Assembly: GCF_004339745.1 (NCBI RefSeq)
Contig: NZ_SMGP01000001.1
Span: 4,526,001 to 4,590,000 of the forward strand
Reading direction: 5' to 3'
Length of the DNA stretch: 64,000 nt
Source of the DNA: Paraburkholderia sp. BL9I2N2
GTDB lineage: Bacteria; Pseudomonadota; Gammaproteobacteria; Burkholderiales; Burkholderiaceae
The first letter of the stretch is position 1. Every line of letters starts with the position of its first letter. Position numbers and translations under genes: made by a program. The notes beneath the pieces were generated by a model. It had not been told where the DNA came from, did not search any database, and saw only the letters and a list, made by a program, of their open reading frames with translations. Of the stretch, positions 8,790-17,525 are shown in pieces.

Positions 8790-10578
8790 CGGACACCCAA
8801 TTTTTCACGACGGTTGCAACGATCTTCGGATCCTGGCGCGCGATGTTGCGCGCGAATTCCAGGTTCCGTTCGTATTTGTGCTTGGAGCTTTCGAGGGCGA
8901 GCAGTTCGCTGTCGGTTTCCAGTTCGGCGACCGTGTTCGCGCCCGCGCGCTCGGCGGCGGGAATGCCGTCCAGCAGGATCGGCTCGTCCGGCGAGGGCAG
9001 CGCCGCGGCGGCGGCCGACTCCGGCGGCGGGAAAGCGCGGCGCAGCGCCGGCTTCACCATCACGAAGTAGAGGAACAGGGCGACCGCGCCGATGCCGAGG
9101 TAAGTAGCGATCTGCTTGGCGAGCGCGATCATGTCCGGTGTGCGCCACCACGGCAGGTCGGCGTTCGGATCGACTTCGGTGGTGAACGGGCTGTTGACCA
9201 CGTTGACCGAGTCGCCGCGCGCCTGGTCGAAGCCCATCGCGTCCTTCACCAGCTGGTTGACCTGCGCGAGCTTGTCGGCGGTGACCGGCTGCATCGTGGC
9301 GTGACCCTTGCCGTCGACCACGCGCAGGTAGTTCACCACCACCGCCACCGACAAGCGCTTGATGCCGCCCATCGGCTGTTCGAGATGGCGCACCGTCTTG
9401 TCGAGTTCGTAGTTGGTGGTCGAGTCCTTGCGGTCGCTGACCGGCGTGGTCGTCACGCCGCTCGCGCCGTTTGGCGCATTGATCGGCGCCGAAGCCGGTT
9501 GCGGCGGCTGGTTCGACAGCGCGCCCGGCACGCCCGAGGCGCCGCCTTGCGACATTTCGGTGGCGCTGCTCGATTGCTGGCTGCGGATCGCCGCCTGTTG
9601 CGGGGTGCCGTTCGGGCCGTAGTTTTCCGAGGTCTGCTCGCTATGCGAGAAGTCGATATCGGCGCTGACCTGCGAGTGCGCGTTGCCCGAGCCGAACAGC
9701 GGCGCGAGGATGGCGTCGATGCGCTGCTGGGTGCTGCGCTCGATCTGCTGGCGATACTTCAGTTGCGAGGCGTCGAGTCCGCTGCCGGTGGACGGCTGCG
9801 TCAGCAGATTGCCGTCCTGGTCGAGGATGGTCACGCCCTTCACCGGCATATCCGGCACCGCCGACGACACCATATGGGTGATCGCCAGCACCTGGCCTTC
9901 GTCGAGCGCGCGGCCCGGGTAGAGGTTGACCAGCACGGAGGCGGACGGCGCTTCCTTGTCGCGCACGAATACGGACGGCTTCGGAATCGCCAGATGCACG
10001 CGCGCCGACTTCACCGACGAAATCGACTCGACCGTGCGCTCCAGTTCGCCTTCCAGTGCACGCTGATAGTTGATCTGTTCGGCGAACTGGCTGATGCCGA
10101 ACTTCTGGTTGTCCATCAGCTCGAAGCCGACCGAGCCGCTCTTGGGCAAGCCCTGCGACGCGAGGCGCAGACGCATTTCGTGCACCTGTTCGGCCGGCAC
10201 GAGGATCGCGCCGCCGGCGTCGGAGAATTTATAGGGAATGTTGGCTGCCTGGAGCGCGGTGATGATGGCGCCGCCGTCGCGGTCCGACAGGTTGCTGTAG
10301 AGCACCTTGTAGTCCGGCGCCCGCGACCACAGGAACAGCCCCGCCACCACGGCGACCAGCAGCGCCACCGCGAAAATCAGCGGAGCGCGCGGGTTGCCGC
10401 GCATTTGCGCGAGGCCGGACAGGCGCTGACCGAAGTTGCCGCCGAGGTTGCTCCCCAGGCCGCCGAGGTCTGCTGCTCCACCGGCCTGGCCGGCACCGGC
10501 CGCACCGACGCCTGGCTGCGCGCCGGCGAGGCCCATGCGGGCGTCGGGGTTGATCAAAGAGTTGGCTGACGAATCCAT
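8779..10578 (-). CDS. fliF: FliF, flagellar MS-ring protein
   Basis: About 599 residues from ATG 10578, which follows a GGAGAAACC ribosome site. A longer frame reaches 10815, but the added residues are Arg/Pro-rich and cross the fliE control region. The first membrane helix lies about 50 residues in (PLIFAVALLVAVVAGLFLW) and the second near the C-terminus (IATYLGIGAVALFLYFVMV). Between them is the YscJ/FliF ring-building domain with the ILVPAEQVHEMRLRLASQGL segment. It heads the fliF-G-H-I-J-K cluster and is divergent from fliE. Confidence 0.95.
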   Translation of the reverse strand: MDSSANSLINPDARMGLAGAQPGVGAAGAGQAGGAADLGGLGSNLGGNFGQRLSGLAQMRGNPRAPLIFAVALLVAVVAGLFLWSRAPDYKVLYSNLSDRDGGAIITALQAANIPYKFSDAGGAILVPAEQVHEMRLRLASQGLPKSGSVGFELMDNQKFGISQFAEQINYQRALEGELERTVESISSVKSARVHLAIPKPSVFVRDKEAPSASVLVNLYPGRALDEGQVLAITHMVSSAVPDMPVKGVTILDQDGNLLTQPSTGSGLDASQLKYRQQIERSTQQRIDAILAPLFGSGNAHSQVSADIDFSHSEQTSENYGPNGTPQQAAIRSQQSSSATEMSQGGASGVPGALSNQPPQPASAPINAPNGASGVTTTPVSDRKDSTTNYELDKTVRHLEQPMGGIKRLSVAVVVNYLRVVDGKGHATMQPVTADKLAQVNQLVKDAMGFDQARGDSVNVVNSPFTTEVDPNADLPWWRTPDMIALAKQIATYLGIGAVALFLYFVMVKPALRRAFPPPESAAAAALPSPDEPILLDGIPAAERAGANTVAELETDSELLALESSKHKYERNLEFARNIARQDPKIVATVVKNWVSDER

Positions 10579-10813
10579 GCGTCGGGTTTCTCCGGGATGC
10601 CTTTTGCGTTCTGCCCGCTGCCGCACCGAGGGTCGGCGGGCGCACGGACAGAGACTTTCACCATCGAAATTATCCGCAGCGCGGCTCAACCCGATTGCTT
10701 GAATAGAGCCGGGTTTCCCCCCTAGTTTCGGGGCTTTCCCGTATGGCCCGCTGCTATGCTTTCGTCCAGATCGGTACGGTTTGGCATGCCGGTCGTCCTT
10801 CCCTGGAGAAAAC
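10579..10813. promoter_or_regulatory. Divergent fliF/fliE control region
   Basis: This 235-base gap separates the starts of fliF (minus) and fliE (plus). It holds an inverted pair AACCCG...CGGGTT around 10688-10715 and, on the minus strand, a GATAAT hexamer at 10669-10674 that could be the fliF -10 box. Burkholderia early flagellar genes are usually under FlhDC, but I could not match an FlhDC box with confidence. A TGGC...TGC string near 10743 has the wrong spacing for sigma-54. Confidence 0.4.
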
Positions 10814-11149
10814 ATGACTTTCCCCGTGAACGCGCTTTCGTCGGCGCTGCAACAGATTCAGTCGATGGCGGCGCAAGCGGCCGGCGGCAGTAATGCCGCG
10901 GCCGACACGTCCGGCGCGGCTACGCCCACCGGTTTTGCCTCGGCGCTGAAAGCTTCGCTGGACAAGATCAGCGGCGATCAGACCAAGGCGGTCGGCGAAT
11001 CGCAGGCGTTCGAACTCGGCTCGTCGAACGTGTCGCTGAACGACGTGATGGTCGATATGCAAAAGGCCAACGTGGGCTTCCAGTTCGGCCTGCAGGTGCG
11101 CAACAAGCTGGTGTCCGCCTATAACGACATCATGCAGATGTCGGTGTGA
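10814..11149 (+). CDS. fliE: FliE, flagellar hook-basal body complex protein
   Basis: A 111-residue protein from ATG 10814, preceded by CTGGAGAAAAC. The C-terminal half is the conserved FliE signature (SSNVSLNDVMVDMQKANVGF, then QVRNKLVSAYNDIMQM). FliE is the first exported subunit and joins the MS-ring to the rod. It is divergent from fliF, as in other Burkholderiaceae. The earlier in-frame start at 10781 would add eleven unlikely residues and is rejected. Confidence 0.95.
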   Translation: MTFPVNALSSALQQIQSMAAQAAGGSNAAADTSGAATPTGFASALKASLDKISGDQTKAVGESQAFELGSSNVSLNDVMVDMQKANVGFQFGLQVRNKLVSAYNDIMQMSV

Positions 11150-11253
11150 ACGCGGCTCGGGCGGCAAGGCTGTTCCGCCCGCCCGAACGCGTGCGCGCCG
11201 TGTGGCCCACGAGGGCCGCGCCATCTGGCCCCTTAATCCTCCTTACACTGGCC

Positions 11254-11281
11254 TAAAGCTTTCCCGCTGCCTATCCGATAA
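11254..11281 (+). promoter_or_regulatory. Sigma-28 (FliA) promoter upstream of fliS
   Basis: TAAAGCTT at 11254-11261 and TCCGATAA at 11274-11281 are separated by 12 bases. The known FliA consensus is TAAAGTTT, 11 bases, GCCGATAA. Each box therefore has one mismatch and the spacer is one base long. It lies 85 bases before the fliS start, on the right strand. It suggests that fliS-fliT and the two genes behind them are late-class flagellar genes. Confidence 0.75.
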
Positions 11282-11366
11282 CCAGGTACAGGCAGAAATC
11301 GGGGTGCGGCAACGTGCCCGGATGGGGTGCCACGACCAACCGCAGTGCAAGAGAGGAGGAGCGCCG

Positions 11367-11801
11367 ATGTTTTCCCCAGGACACTCTGGAGCCAATGCGT
11401 ACGCACGCGTCGGCGTCGAGACAGGGGTGATGGGCGCGAGTCCGCATCGTCTGATCGTGATGTTGTATCAGGGCGCCCGGCAGGCGATCGCGCAAGCGCG
11501 CATGCACCTGCAGCAGGGCAATGTGCCGGCGCGCGGAGATGCGATCGGCAAGGCGATTCAGATCGTCGAAAGCGGGCTGCAGCAGTCGCTCAACCTCGAG
11601 GCGGGCGGTGAGATTGCGGAGCGGTTGAACGCGCTATATAGCTATATGTCGCGCCGGTTGCTCGAAGCCAACATAAAACAAAGCGAGGCGATGCTGGTCG
11701 AGGTGGATGGTCTTCTGGCCACACTCGAAGAGGCATGGATCGGGATTGCCCCGGAGATCGCGCGGATGGCAGCCCAGCCCGCCGCGGAAAGCATGAGATG
11801 A
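11367..11801 (+). CDS. fliS: FliS, flagellin export chaperone
   Basis: A 144-residue FliS. The N-terminal YARVGVETGVMGASPHRLIV block and the VMLYQGARQAI helix are diagnostic. It binds the flagellin C-terminus and stops premature polymerisation. I use ATG 11367, which follows a strong AGAGGAGGA site; the frame is open further upstream but that part is not FliS-like. A sigma-28-type promoter precedes it. Its stop overlaps the fliT start by four bases (ATGA). Confidence 0.95.
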   Translation: MFSPGHSGANAYARVGVETGVMGASPHRLIVMLYQGARQAIAQARMHLQQGNVPARGDAIGKAIQIVESGLQQSLNLEAGGEIAERLNALYSYMSRRLLEANIKQSEAMLVEVDGLLATLEEAWIGIAPEIARMAAQPAAESMR

Positions 11802-12124
11802 CATCGAACGCAGAATACTTCGCCCGTTATGAGGCGATTGCAGCGATTTCCTGCCGCATGCTGATGGCTGCCCGGCGCGCACTGTGGAACGATCTGGTCC
11901 ACTTGCAAGACGAATACCGCCATCTGGTGGACGGGTTGAAAGACGCCGAAACAGGGGTGAAGCTCGACGAATCGGAGCGTCTGCGCAAATACGCGCTGAT
12001 CCGCCAGATCCTCGCCGACGACGCTGCGATCCGCGATCTGGCGAATCCGCGCATGGCCAATCTGTCCGCGCTGTTCGCCGGACGGCCGACACGCGTGCTC
12101 AAGGAGCTGTACGGGGCGCGCTGA
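11798..12124 (+). CDS. fliT: FliT-like flagellar chaperone
   Basis: A 108-residue, mostly helical protein directly coupled to fliS by an ATGA overlap. Short helical proteins in this position are annotated FliT, the FliD chaperone that in enterobacteria also inhibits FlhDC. Sequence conservation in the family is low, so the call rests on length, helical character (RRALWNDLVHLQDEYRHLVD) and position. It probably shares the sigma-28 transcript. Confidence 0.75.
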   Translation: MTSNAEYFARYEAIAAISCRMLMAARRALWNDLVHLQDEYRHLVDGLKDAETGVKLDESERLRKYALIRQILADDAAIRDLANPRMANLSALFAGRPTRVLKELYGAR

Positions 12125-12215
12125 GATTTGCCGCGCGCGCTGAGCGGCGCCTCTATCCATCCGGCCGACTGACTTTATTTGAGCGCGACGCCGCCAATGT
12201 GACCAAGGAATCGGC

Positions 12216-13664
12216 ATGAACGGAATCGACACGGCTGTCGCTTCGGTGCTCGCGAGCCGGATCGACAGTCTGCTCAACATCGCGCCAGGCAGTGCGGCCG
12301 CTTCGCAGGCCGGCACGGCGGGCGTCGAAACCGCGCCGACCATGCCGGCGCTCATTGAGACGCCCGCGCCGCAGCCTTCCGCCCAGACCGCGCTGTCCGC
12401 TGTCGCGCTGACGCTCAATGCGATCGTGCGCTCGGGCGGCGAGGCGACGCCCGCCGTGATCGGCCAGACGCCGATCTGGCCGGCCGCGCCGGCGCTCGAC
12501 GTCGAAGTCGGTGCGTTGCCGTTGTTCGACACGTCCGCGGCTGCGACGGGTTCCGCTGCTCCCACCACCAATCCCAATGCCGCTGGTACCGCGGCCACCG
12601 CCAATGTGGCGGCGGCCCAAGTGCCGGTCGCGGCGCTCGCGGCCGCGCTCGAACAGACCGTCGGCGACAGTGGCCTCTTCTACGAAGCGCATCTCGCGCA
12701 ATGGCTGGCTGGCCAGCGTTCGCCCGCTTCGCTCGCGGGCGAAGCGCAAAACAAACTCGTGGCCGCTGCCGCCCAACTGCCGCTCGACTGGGCGAACGAC
12801 GGCGGCGAAGCGGCCCCCGCCAATCCGTCCGCCCGCCAAGGCACGGGTGCGGCGCCGAATGGTTCATCGAACAGCGGCGCGCCGGACGCTGGCGCCGCCG
12901 CTCGCGGGGCGCCCTCGATTCCTAACGCGCAAGCCGCACGTTTCGTGGCCGGCGAGGTGCTGGCCAGTTCCCTGTCCGACCTGAACGGCCAACCCACGCG
13001 TGCGAGCCTGCATAGCGCGGCGGCACAAACCGTCGACGGCGGCGCCTCGCAGAATTCGCAGTCGATGGCCGCCGCGGTTCATCCCGCAACCGTGCCGTTG
13101 GTGCGCCAGCAGCTCGATCTGCTCGCGACCGGCCAGTTTCGCTGGACTGGCGAAGCGTGGCCGGGCGCCAAACTCGACTGGACCATCGAACAGGACGGCG
13201 ATGAATGGGACCGCAGCGGCGGCGGCTCGGCGAGCGAGGACGACCAGCCGTGGCGCACCCGCCTGACGCTGTCGCTGCCGACGCTCGGCACCGTCGACGC
13301 GGAACTGACACTGACCGGCACGCGGCTCGTCGCGCGCGTGCAGGCGAGTCCCAACGGCGCCGCGCGCCTTGCGATGCAGGGCGAAAGTTTCCGTCAGCGG
13401 CTCGCGGCGGCGGGCATCCAATTGAATGGGTTGACGATTCGCGAGATCGGCGGCGGCGCGCCCGCCAGCGCCGCGAATGCAGCGGGTGCGGCGGCCGCTC
13501 AGGCGGCAGCGTCGGCGTATGCGCGGTCGGCTTCGGCGGGTAGTTCGACAGAGGCGGGCGGTGCGGCCGGTTCGGCAGCGAACCGAACCACGGGCGTGCG
13601 CCGCACAGCGCGAACCAGCCGCACGGAATCCGCGCCGCTCGACGATTTTGATTGGGACATGTGA
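12216..13664 (+). CDS. Second FliK-like hook-length control protein
   Basis: A 482-residue protein. The N-terminal 270 residues are low-complexity and rich in Ala, Pro, Ser and Asn. The C-terminal region resembles a Flg_hook domain (VPLVRQQLDLLATGQFRWTG, later AELTLTGTRLVARVQASP and FRQRLAAAGIQLNGLTIREI). The LxPxxLGxLxV core seen in the fliK product at 3479 is replaced by LSLPTLGTVDAEL, so it is a divergent paralogue. It ends one base before the FlhB-domain gene and lies behind fliS-fliT. A role in substrate switching is inferred from the fold and the neighbour. Confidence 0.75.
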   Translation: MNGIDTAVASVLASRIDSLLNIAPGSAAASQAGTAGVETAPTMPALIETPAPQPSAQTALSAVALTLNAIVRSGGEATPAVIGQTPIWPAAPALDVEVGALPLFDTSAAATGSAAPTTNPNAAGTAATANVAAAQVPVAALAAALEQTVGDSGLFYEAHLAQWLAGQRSPASLAGEAQNKLVAAAAQLPLDWANDGGEAAPANPSARQGTGAAPNGSSNSGAPDAGAAARGAPSIPNAQAARFVAGEVLASSLSDLNGQPTRASLHSAAAQTVDGGASQNSQSMAAAVHPATVPLVRQQLDLLATGQFRWTGEAWPGAKLDWTIEQDGDEWDRSGGGSASEDDQPWRTRLTLSLPTLGTVDAELTLTGTRLVARVQASPNGAARLAMQGESFRQRLAAAGIQLNGLTIREIGGGAPASAANAAGAAAAQAAASAYARSASAGSSTEAGGAAGSAANRTTGVRRTARTSRTESAPLDDFDWDM

Positions 13665-13665
13665 G

Positions 13666-14025
13666 ATGAGTCGCAAACATCGCCGCAGCGCGGCCGCGCT
13701 CGTCTACGACGCCCAAGGCGGCGATCCCGCGCCGCGCGTGATCGCCAAAGGCTACGGCATGCTGGCCGAGATGATCGTGCAGCGCGCCAAGGAGGCCGGC
13801 CTATATGTGCACGAGGCGCCTGAAATGGTTTCCCTGCTGATGCAGGTGGATCTCGACGCGCGGATTCCGCCGCAGCTTTACCAGGCGGTGGCGGAAATGC
13901 TCGCGTGGCTGCATCGGCTGGAAAGCGGCGCGGAGAACGAGCCGCCGCAAGCCGCGAGTGTCGACGCGCAAGACGTCATCGACGTGGAGGCCACCGAGAT
14001 CGAAGGCGGCCCGGCGGCGCGCTGA
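13666..14025 (+). CDS. FlhB C-terminal domain-like protein (FhlB family)
   Basis: A 119-residue protein equivalent to the cytoplasmic C-terminal domain of FlhB, without the membrane part. AALVYDAQGGDPAPRVIAKG aligns with the FlhB segment around the autocleavage site, and PEMVSLLMQVDLDARIPPQL with the end of the domain. The NPTH cleavage motif is replaced by DPAP, so self-cleavage is not expected. Such solitary FlhB domains can partly replace the FlhB C-domain in other bacteria. The adjacent FliK-like gene suggests the two act as a pair. Confidence 0.8.
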   Translation: MSRKHRRSAAALVYDAQGGDPAPRVIAKGYGMLAEMIVQRAKEAGLYVHEAPEMVSLLMQVDLDARIPPQLYQAVAEMLAWLHRLESGAENEPPQAASVDAQDVIDVEATEIEGGPAAR

Positions 14026-14028
14026 ACG

Positions 14029-15447
14029 TTAGAACCGCATCATCAATTTTAGCAGCGCGTTCACCCGTTTGCCGTACGGTGGTGAAATCCAGCCACGGGC
14101 GTTCAGACGCGCCTGCGTCAGTACCGGCTTCATCTTCGAGAAAGTCACGAAGCCTTCGTAGCCGTGATACGCGCCCATTCCACTCGCGCCGACGCCGCCG
14201 AACGGCAGGCTTTCGCACGCCAGATGCATCAGCGTTTCGTTGATCGCCATGCCGCCGGCGATGGTTTCGTGCGTCACGCGGTCGATCGTGGCGTCGTCGT
14301 CGGCGTAAAGATACAGCGCGAGCGGGCGCGGCCGGGCGTTGATCCAGGCGATCGCGTCATCGAGCGTGTCGTAGGGCACGACCGGCAGCAGCGGCCCGAA
14401 GATTTCCTCCTGCATCAGCGCGCATTCGTCGGGCGCGTGGGTGACGGCGATCAGCGGGAAGCGGCGGCTTGTTGCATCGGGTGAACTGTCGGTGAGCGCG
14501 TGCAGTTGCGCCCCGGCGGCATGGGCTTCGTCGGCAAGACGTTCGAGGCGCGCAAAGTGGCGCTCTGAAATGATCGAGGTGTAATCCGGATTGTTGCCGA
14601 AGTTCGGGTACATCTTCGTCATCCGCGCACGCGCCCGTTCGATGAACGCCTGCTCCTTGCCGCGCGGCACCAGTACGTAATCCGGCGCGACGCAGGTTTG
14701 TCCCGCGTTGAGTGTCTTGCCGGCGATGAGGTTGTCCACCGCGTTGTCGAAGCGCGCGTGCGCGCCGATGATGGCCGGCGACTTGCCGCCCAGTTCGAGC
14801 GTGACCGGCGTCAGATGCTCGGCGGCGGCGCGCATCACTTCGTGGCCGACCTTGGTCGAGCCGGTGAACAGTAAGTGGTCGAAGGGCTGCGCGCTGAACG
14901 CGGCGGCGAGCGCGGCGTCGCCGTTCACGACCGCGATGTGATCGCGCGCGAAGGTTTGTCCGATCAACTGCTCGAACAGCGCCGAGGTGCGTGGCGTCAG
15001 TTCGGACATTTTGATGATCGCGCGATTACCGGCGGTCAACGCGCTGATGAGCGGTCCGACGGCGAGCAACACCGGATAATTCCACGGCACGATGATGCCG
15101 ACCACACCGAGCGGCTGCGGCACGACCTTCGCGCGCGCCGGCAGCAGCCATTTGTTGGTGCTGCGGCGCTGCGGTTTCATCCAGCGCTTGCCGTGTCTCA
15201 GCGCGCCGTTGATCTCTTCTTTCACCAGCAGGAATTCGGCGAGCAGCACTTCCTGCTTCGCGCGATTGCCGAAGTCGAGGTTCATCGCGTCGGCGAGCGC
15301 GTCGCGATTGTCGAGCATGACTTTGCGCAGCGCTTTCAGATGCGCGGCGCGTGTCTCCCACGACGGATACGGCGTACGCAGATATGCGTGGCGCTGATCG
15401 CGCAGCAGCGCTTCGAGCGCGACGACCTCTGGTAGATCGTTCTTCAT
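14029..15447 (-). CDS. NAD(P)-dependent aldehyde dehydrogenase, coniferyl-aldehyde type
   Basis: A 472-residue class-3-like aldehyde dehydrogenase. The catalytic Cys is in NAGQTCVAPDYVLV, the general base Glu in TLELGGKSPAIIG, and the cofactor loop is GVVGIIVPWNYPVLL. Length and sequence fit the coniferyl-aldehyde dehydrogenase group (CalB-like), which oxidises aromatic or long-chain aldehydes. The true substrate cannot be read from the sequence. ATG 15447 has a GGGAG site. It is convergent with the FlhB-like gene (stops four bases apart) and follows aidB on the same strand. Confidence 0.88.
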   Translation of the reverse strand: MKNDLPEVVALEALLRDQRHAYLRTPYPSWETRAAHLKALRKVMLDNRDALADAMNLDFGNRAKQEVLLAEFLLVKEEINGALRHGKRWMKPQRRSTNKWLLPARAKVVPQPLGVVGIIVPWNYPVLLAVGPLISALTAGNRAIIKMSELTPRTSALFEQLIGQTFARDHIAVVNGDAALAAAFSAQPFDHLLFTGSTKVGHEVMRAAAEHLTPVTLELGGKSPAIIGAHARFDNAVDNLIAGKTLNAGQTCVAPDYVLVPRGKEQAFIERARARMTKMYPNFGNNPDYTSIISERHFARLERLADEAHAAGAQLHALTDSSPDATSRRFPLIAVTHAPDECALMQEEIFGPLLPVVPYDTLDDAIAWINARPRPLALYLYADDDATIDRVTHETIAGGMAINETLMHLACESLPFGGVGASGMGAYHGYEGFVTFSKMKPVLTQARLNARGWISPPYGKRVNALLKLMMRF

Positions 15448-15531
15448 GTGTCCACTCCCTGACGGATATCATTGCGCGTCGAGTCGCGCTTTTATTGGAT
15501 GTGCTCGTGCAGCTTCGCGGCGTGCCGAACG

Positions 15532-17217
15532 TCAGGCGGGAAAAGCCCGTTCGATGATCGCCGCGTGATCGAACGTGGCCGGCAGCGTGCCGTACACACG
15601 GCCGCTCTCACCGCAGCCGTCGGCAAGACGCGTGGCAATGAATGCCTCTGCGACTTCGCCAGGCGCATGTTTGAGAAGCAAGGTCGCCTGAGCGATCAGC
15701 ACGACCTGCTGCGCGATCCGCCGCGCCGAGGCTTCGCGGTGCTCGGCCGGTCCGTTGAGCGTAGCGGCGAGTTTGCCGAGCGCGGCGCTCAACGCCGGAT
15801 GCGCTTGCGCGTCCGCTTGCCATGCGGCGAACAACGCCTGCGCCGCTTCCGGTTCGCGCTCCATCGCGCGCAGCACGTCGAGGCACATCACGTTGCCGGA
15901 ACCTTCCCAGATCGAATTCACCGGCGCTTCACGATAGAAGCGCGCCATCGGACCGGTTTCGACGTAGCCGTTGCCGCCCCAGACTTCCATCGCCTCGCCG
16001 GTGAATTCCAGCGCGCGCTTGCAGACCCAGTATTTCGCCGCGGGCGTGACGATGCGGCGCCACGCGCGCTCGGCAAGCGAGGTGGAGGCGGCGTCGGTGG
16101 ACTCTTCGAAAGCGCGCGCGAGCCGCATGAACAGCACCGTCGCCGCTTCCGATTCCAAAGCCAGGTCGGCGAGCACGTTGCGCATCAGCGGCTGATCGGC
16201 GAGATGCCGGCCGAACGCGCTGCGATGGCGCGCGTGGTGGATGGCCTGCACGAGCGCCGCCCGCATCAAGGCCGCGCTGCCGATCACGCAATCGAGCCGC
16301 GTGTAATTCGCCATTTCGATGATGGTCGGCACGCCGCGTCCTTCGTCGCCGATCATGATGCCGAACGCGTCGAGGAATTCGACTTCGCTGCTCGCATTCG
16401 AGCGGTTGCCGAGCTTGTCTTTCAGGCGCTGGATCTGCACGTTGTTCTTGCGCCCGTCCGGCGCGAAGCGCGGCACGTAGAAGCACGAGAGGCCCTCGTG
16501 TTCGTCGGTGCGGCCGAGCACGAGATGCGCGTCGCACTGCGGCGCGGAGAAAAACCACTTGTGGCCGACGAGCCGGTAGGCGGCGCCGCGGCCGCTGCCG
16601 GCGGTGGAATAGGCGCGGGTCTGATTGCTGCGCACGTCCGAGCCGCCCTGTTTTTCGGTCATACCCATGCCGATCATCGCGGAGGTTTTCTGCTTGAGCG
16701 GCACGTCGCGCGGATCGTGCTCGCGCGCGTAGAGCTTGTCGCGCAACGTGGCGAATAGCGCGGGTTCGCGTTGCAACACGGGGATGCTCGCGAAGGTCAT
16801 CGTCAGCGGGCAGAGCGAACCGGATTCGATTTGCGCATGCAGGAAGTAGCCGGCGCAGCGTGCAACCATTGCGCCGCGTTGCGGATCGGAAAACGGCAGC
16901 GCGTGCAGACCTTCGCGGCGCAGGAGCGAAAGCAGCGTGTGCCACGAAGGATGAAACTCCAGCGCGTCGATGCGCTCGCCACGTGGACTGTGCGTGAATA
17001 GTTCAGGCGAATGGCGGTTGGCGAGTTCGGCGAGCGCCAGCGTGTCCGGCGTGGTGAGCGCCGCACCGTGCTGCAGCAACGCGCCGCGATGCCACCCGGC
17101 GCCGTCGCGTTCGAGGGCGGCCGACAACGCGGCGTCGCTGGAAAACAGGTTGTAGTCCGCCAGCGGTGGAACCTGATTGGTCACCTCGTGAGTCTGGCCG
17201 AAGCTGTGCCGTTCCAT
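15532..17217 (-). CDS. aidB: AidB, acyl-CoA dehydrogenase-type flavoprotein of the alkylation response
   Basis: From ATG 17217, with a CGGAGACAG site, the 561-residue product follows E. coli AidB along its length. THEVTNQVPPLADYNLFSSD is at the start, SLCPLTMTFASIPVL and GMGMTEKQGGSDV in the first half, then KLGNRSNASSEVEF and VNSIWEGSGNVMCLDVLRAM. AidB binds FAD and DNA and is linked to protection from alkylating agents; its enzymatic substrate is unsettled. Here it sits between an aldehyde dehydrogenase and an alcohol dehydrogenase instead of near ada or alkB. The longer frame to 17358 is Arg-rich and rejected. Confidence 0.9.
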   Translation of the reverse strand: MERHSFGQTHEVTNQVPPLADYNLFSSDAALSAALERDGAGWHRGALLQHGAALTTPDTLALAELANRHSPELFTHSPRGERIDALEFHPSWHTLLSLLRREGLHALPFSDPQRGAMVARCAGYFLHAQIESGSLCPLTMTFASIPVLQREPALFATLRDKLYAREHDPRDVPLKQKTSAMIGMGMTEKQGGSDVRSNQTRAYSTAGSGRGAAYRLVGHKWFFSAPQCDAHLVLGRTDEHEGLSCFYVPRFAPDGRKNNVQIQRLKDKLGNRSNASSEVEFLDAFGIMIGDEGRGVPTIIEMANYTRLDCVIGSAALMRAALVQAIHHARHRSAFGRHLADQPLMRNVLADLALESEAATVLFMRLARAFEESTDAASTSLAERAWRRIVTPAAKYWVCKRALEFTGEAMEVWGGNGYVETGPMARFYREAPVNSIWEGSGNVMCLDVLRAMEREPEAAQALFAAWQADAQAHPALSAALGKLAATLNGPAEHREASARRIAQQVVLIAQATLLLKHAPGEVAEAFIATRLADGCGESGRVYGTLPATFDHAAIIERAFPA

Positions 17218-17525
17218 CTGCTGTCTCCGTTCAACGCATGCTCGCCGGCGTCGGTCGGCAGTGCGCTGTTTAATCGCCGCGTGTCGTGCCGCGGGCCGAG
17301 AGGACGGCGCGTACGACGCCGTGTTTGAATGCCGTGCGCGGCCGCCCGGCGGGCGCAAGCGCGTCTTTCATCATAGAGTCGCGGCGCCGCTTCCGTTTAG
17401 AGGAATCGCTCTGACGCGAACCCGCCGCGCTATCCGAAGGCTCCCTACAATGCCGGTAAAGCGCACGTAGACAAGTGTGCACGTGACAGGGTTCGCGAGC
17501 AATGCGCGCCCATCAGGAGGAGCGG
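17218..17525. promoter_or_regulatory. Divergent aidB / alkJ-like control region
   Basis: A 308-base gap between the divergent starts of aidB and the GMC oxidoreductase gene. A TACAAT hexamer at 17446-17451 is a plausible -10 box for the rightward gene, but no good -35 is visible. I saw no clear operator palindrome and no credible small ORF. Confidence 0.35.

Noticed and set aside
8398..10569. 723-codon plus-strand frame opposite fliF and fliG
   Set aside because: Antisense shadow; composition is Arg/Val/Ala/His-rich with no domain signature.
10740..10790. Possible sigma-54 promoter for fliE (TGGC...TGC)
   Set aside because: The GG to GC spacing is 11 bases instead of 10 and the second candidate ends in GT, so it does not fit the invariant positions.
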